Source: an uncultured Prevotellaceae bacterium
Lineage (GTDB): Bacteria > Bacteroidota > Bacteroidia > Bacteroidales > Bacteroidaceae
DNA: 6,263 nt
Direction of reading: 5' to 3'
NCBI GenBank assembly: GCA_946539635.1
Contig: CAMNHS010000086.1
Location: forward strand, 1-6,263
How positions within the stretch are numbered: the first letter of the stretch is position 1; each line of letters begins with the position of its first letter. The notes below the pieces were generated by a model. The model searched no databases, was not told the DNA's origin, and was given only the letters and a program-made list of their open reading frames with translations. The position numbers were made by a program, and so were the translations under genes. Positions 4,330-6,263 of this stretch are shown in pieces.

Positions 4330-6263
4330 ATGAAAAAAGAACAGTTTTTTTCACGTACAAGCTTTCGTTTCAAGCGTTTTTCAAGAAAGGGGTATGCTCT
4401 TTTCTCTGTCTTGGGACGTGAGGTGTTGATTGGTGTTCTCAGTGTTGCTGTTGTCTCTCATGCTATGGCAGAGGGCGTCAGCGTTGTTGAGGAACTGGCC
4501 AAGGACACGGTTGTACGTGAGGCCCAAACCCTGGATGATGTCGTTGTCTTAGGGTCGAGGGCGCCGCTTACCGAGGGTGAGACGGCAAAGATTGTCACTG
4601 TCATTACAAGCGATGATATTCATCGTGCGGCGGTGGCAACCGTTAACGACGCATTAAAAATGGCTACAGGCGTGGATGTCCGTCAGCGCGGTGGCTTTGG
4701 AGTACAGACGGATATCTCTATCGGTGGAGGTACTTTTGACCAGATTGCCATTCTGCTTAATGGTGTCAACATTGGCAATCCACAAACGGGACACCTCTCT
4801 GCCGACTTCCCGGTTTCTCTTGAGGATATAGAACGCATCGAGATTATCGAAGGTGCTTCGTCACGTGTCTTTGGTGCTTCGGCTTTTAATGGGGCGATAA
4901 ATATCGTTACCAAAAAAGGTCAAAACTCAAAGGTCGAAGGTGTTGTGGCTCTTGAGGGCGGTAGCTTTGGAACCTTTGGCGGTACTGGGCGTGTAGCGGG
5001 AAAGACGCAGAGTCTTTCTGCAAGCTACAGGCAGAGCGATGGTGGGACGGAAAACAGTTATTTCCGCCAGTCGCAGGGCTATTATCAAGGTAACTTCGAC
5101 CTGAAGTCGGTTGGCTTGGATGTCTCCTTGGGAGCTACAGCAAAGCGGTATGGGGCAAATACCTTCTACTCGGCTGCTTATCCTAACCAGTATGAGAGTA
5201 ATGGGCGTTTCTTTGCTTCCGTGGGTGCAAGAGGAAAGTTGTCAGAGGCTTTCCATTATCTGGTGCAGCCTTATTGGAATCTCAACACTGACCATTTCCA
5301 ACTGATTCGCGGTTCGGGAGTAGGGGAGAACTTCCATCGCACCAATGTCATTGGCGGAAAGATAAACGGCGATTATGACTGGCTGCTGGGAAAGACGGCT
5401 TTTGGTGCCGAGATACGCAATGAGAGCATCCGGCGTACATATCACAGCGACAGGACGGAGGTGAGTTTCTTCCTGGAGCATAACATAATATATAAGAGAT
5501 ATACTGTTTCGATGGGTGTTGTGGCAAATCATAACAGCGGCTACGACAGTAAGTTCCACTTCTTCCCAGGCATAGACATGAAGTACAGGGTATGGAACAC
5601 TCCCAAGGCGCAGAGCGATGTGTTCCTGAGCTATAATACGGCTTTCCGAATGCCGACATTTACTGATTTGTTCTATAAATCTCCCACAAACGAGGGTAAT
5701 AAAGATCTGAAACCGGAAAGGGTACAGTCGCTCCGCATTGGCTACAGATATAATTCTTCACTCTTCACTCTTCACTCTTCACTCTTCTATGACTGGGGCA
5801 AGGACATGATAGACTGGGTGATGTATTCGCCTACGGATAAGTATCATTCTGCCAACTTCCGACTGGACAACAGGGGAGCAATGGTTAATGTTCAATGGTC
5901 AATCTTCAATGTTCAATCTTCTACGCTTAGCGTAAAGGCAGGCTATTGCTTCATTGACCAGAAGAGACATGATGATGTGAGCATCTACAAGAGCAATTAT
6001 GCTATGGAATACCTGAAGCATAAGGTGACGATAGACCCTCGCTTCACACTTCATGGTACAAACTACTCCCTTTGCTTTGACATTGCCTACAGATGGCAGG
6101 ACCGAATGGGGCCGCTCTACAGGCCGTTCAGCTTGATAGATGCGAAGGTGTCGTTCATAAAAAAGAAGTACGAAGCGTCGTTGTCGCTTAACAACATCAC
6201 TTCGTACAGATATTATGATTTGAGTACTGTCCGGCAGCCGGGATTCTGGTGTATGGCAGGATT
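4330..6263 (+). CDS. TonB-dependent outer-membrane receptor (3' end outside window)
   Basis: The frame is open from the ATG at 4330 to the window edge, 644 codons plus two bases. Such receptors import scarce large nutrients (iron chelates, cobalamin and others) using TonB energy. The N-terminus is long and basic (FRFKRFSRKGYALFSVLGRE, 12-31), then hydrophobic, with likely cleavage after Ala47 (SHAMA). A TonB-box-like LDDVVVLGSRA is at 68-78. The plug domain (~82-195) has VNDALKMATGVDVRQRGG, LLNGVNIGNPQTGH, IERIEIIEG and AFNGAINIVTKKG. A beta-barrel of alternating strands follows, with the typical NTAFRMPTFTDLFY and GNKDLKPERVQSLRIGY. The visible end, PGFWCMAG, suggests only about ten residues are missing. 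The plug resembles BtuB-like receptors, but no cobalamin riboswitch precedes the gene, so the substrate is left open. Two heptamer arrays lie within the barrel region. Confidence 0.92.
   Translation, partial: MKKEQFFSRTSFRFKRFSRKGYALFSVLGREVLIGVLSVAVVSHAMAEGVSVVEELAKDTVVREAQTLDDVVVLGSRAPLTEGETAKIVTVITSDDIHRAAVATVNDALKMATGVDVRQRGGFGVQTDISIGGGTFDQIAILLNGVNIGNPQTGHLSADFPVSLEDIERIEIIEGASSRVFGASAFNGAINIVTKKGQNSKVEGVVALEGGSFGTFGGTGRVAGKTQSLSASYRQSDGGTENSYFRQSQGYYQGNFDLKSVGLDVSLGATAKRYGANTFYSAAYPNQYESNGRFFASVGARGKLSEAFHYLVQPYWNLNTDHFQLIRGSGVGENFHRTNVIGGKINGDYDWLLGKTAFGAEIRNESIRRTYHSDRTEVSFFLEHNIIYKRYTVSMGVVANHNSGYDSKFHFFPGIDMKYRVWNTPKAQSDVFLSYNTAFRMPTFTDLFYKSPTNEGNKDLKPERVQSLRIGYRYNSSLFTLHSSLFYDWGKDMIDWVMYSPTDKYHSANFRLDNRGAMVNVQWSIFNVQSSTLSVKAGYCFIDQKRHDDVSIYKSNYAMEYLKHKVTIDPRFTLHGTNYSLCFDIAYRWQDRMGPLYRPFSLIDAKVSFIKKKYEASLSLNNITSYRYYDLSTVRQPGFWCMAG
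5754..5788. repeat. heptamer array 1 (CTCTTCA type, 5 units) inside the receptor gene
   Basis: Units start at 5754 (TTCTTCA), 5761, 5768, 5775 (three perfect CTCTTCA copies) and 5782 (CTCTTCT). A unit of 7 is not a multiple of 3, so gain or loss of one unit would shift the reading frame. In the present length the frame stays open and encodes residues 475-487 (NSSLFTLHSSLFY). Confidence 0.9.
5881..5922. repeat. heptamer array 2 (ATSKTYA type, 6 imperfect units) inside the receptor gene
   Basis: Units start at 5881 (ATGGTTA), 5888 (ATGTTCA), 5895 (ATGGTCA), 5902 (ATCTTCA), 5909 (ATGTTCA) and 5916 (ATCTTCT). The array is 42 bp, exactly 14 codons, encoding residues 518-531 (MVNVQWSIFNVQSS). The TTCA core is shared with array 1, so both may derive from one heptamer family. 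Confidence 0.85.

Noticed and set aside
4683..5659. Short open frames on both strands within the receptor gene
   Set aside because: They overlap the complete plug and barrel reading frame and have no supporting features.

Overview
The window looks like a chromosomal segment of a Bacteroidales bacterium, most likely Prevotella or a close relative. Four things point there: (i) three promoters fit the Bacteroidetes pattern, each with the same -7 box TACCTTTG and two of them with a clear -33 TTTG 19-20 nt upstream; (ii) start codons mostly lack a strong Shine-Dalgarno; (iii) a secreted C10 (streptopain/interpain-type) cysteine protease carries BspA-type leucine-rich repeats; (iv) a TonB-dependent receptor has the long, basic N-terminus seen in this group. 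The assignment rests on remembered family knowledge, not on a search.

Layout. Positions 1-219 hold the 3' end of a plus-strand gene with a helix-turn-helix C-terminus. It converges on a minus-strand operon, queD-queE-folE (1793 down to 300), whose genes overlap by 11 and 46 bp. The three enzymes cover GTP to 7,8-dihydroneopterin triphosphate (FolE), then to 6-carboxy-tetrahydropterin (QueD), then to 7-carboxy-7-deazaguanine (QueE). These are the first committed steps toward preQ0, preQ1 and queuosine; queC and queF are not in the window. The short leader of queD (1798-1830, minus strand) folds by eye into a complete preQ1-I riboswitch pseudoknot ending four bases before the start codon. This suggests end-product feedback on the whole operon, including its folE.

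The intergenic region 1794-2080 is dense. From queD outward it holds the aptamer, a near-perfect 14-bp-arm palindrome over the expected transcription start, the queD promoter, a hexamer repeat across its -33 region, a second possible minus-strand promoter, and the promoter of the divergent plus-strand protease gene. Positions 2081-4108 encode a 675-residue secreted protein: signal peptide, N-terminal InlJ-like leucine-rich repeats, C10 protease domain with its catalytic residues, and C-terminal BspA-like leucine-rich repeats. Positions 4109-4329 hold a weak possible terminator, three 21-bp tandem repeats, and the promoter and hairpin-bearing leader of the next gene.

From 4330 to the window edge lies an almost complete TonB-dependent outer-membrane receptor, open at its 3' end. 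Its barrel-coding part contains two separate arrays of 7-bp repeats (5754-5788 and 5881-5922), an unusual feature for a surface receptor.

The most interesting signals are the preQ1-I riboswitch operon with folE inside it, the heptamer arrays in the receptor gene, the 21-bp repeats in front of that gene, and the protease domain placed between two different leucine-rich repeat domains. All known parts belong to described families. I do not see a wholly unknown system.
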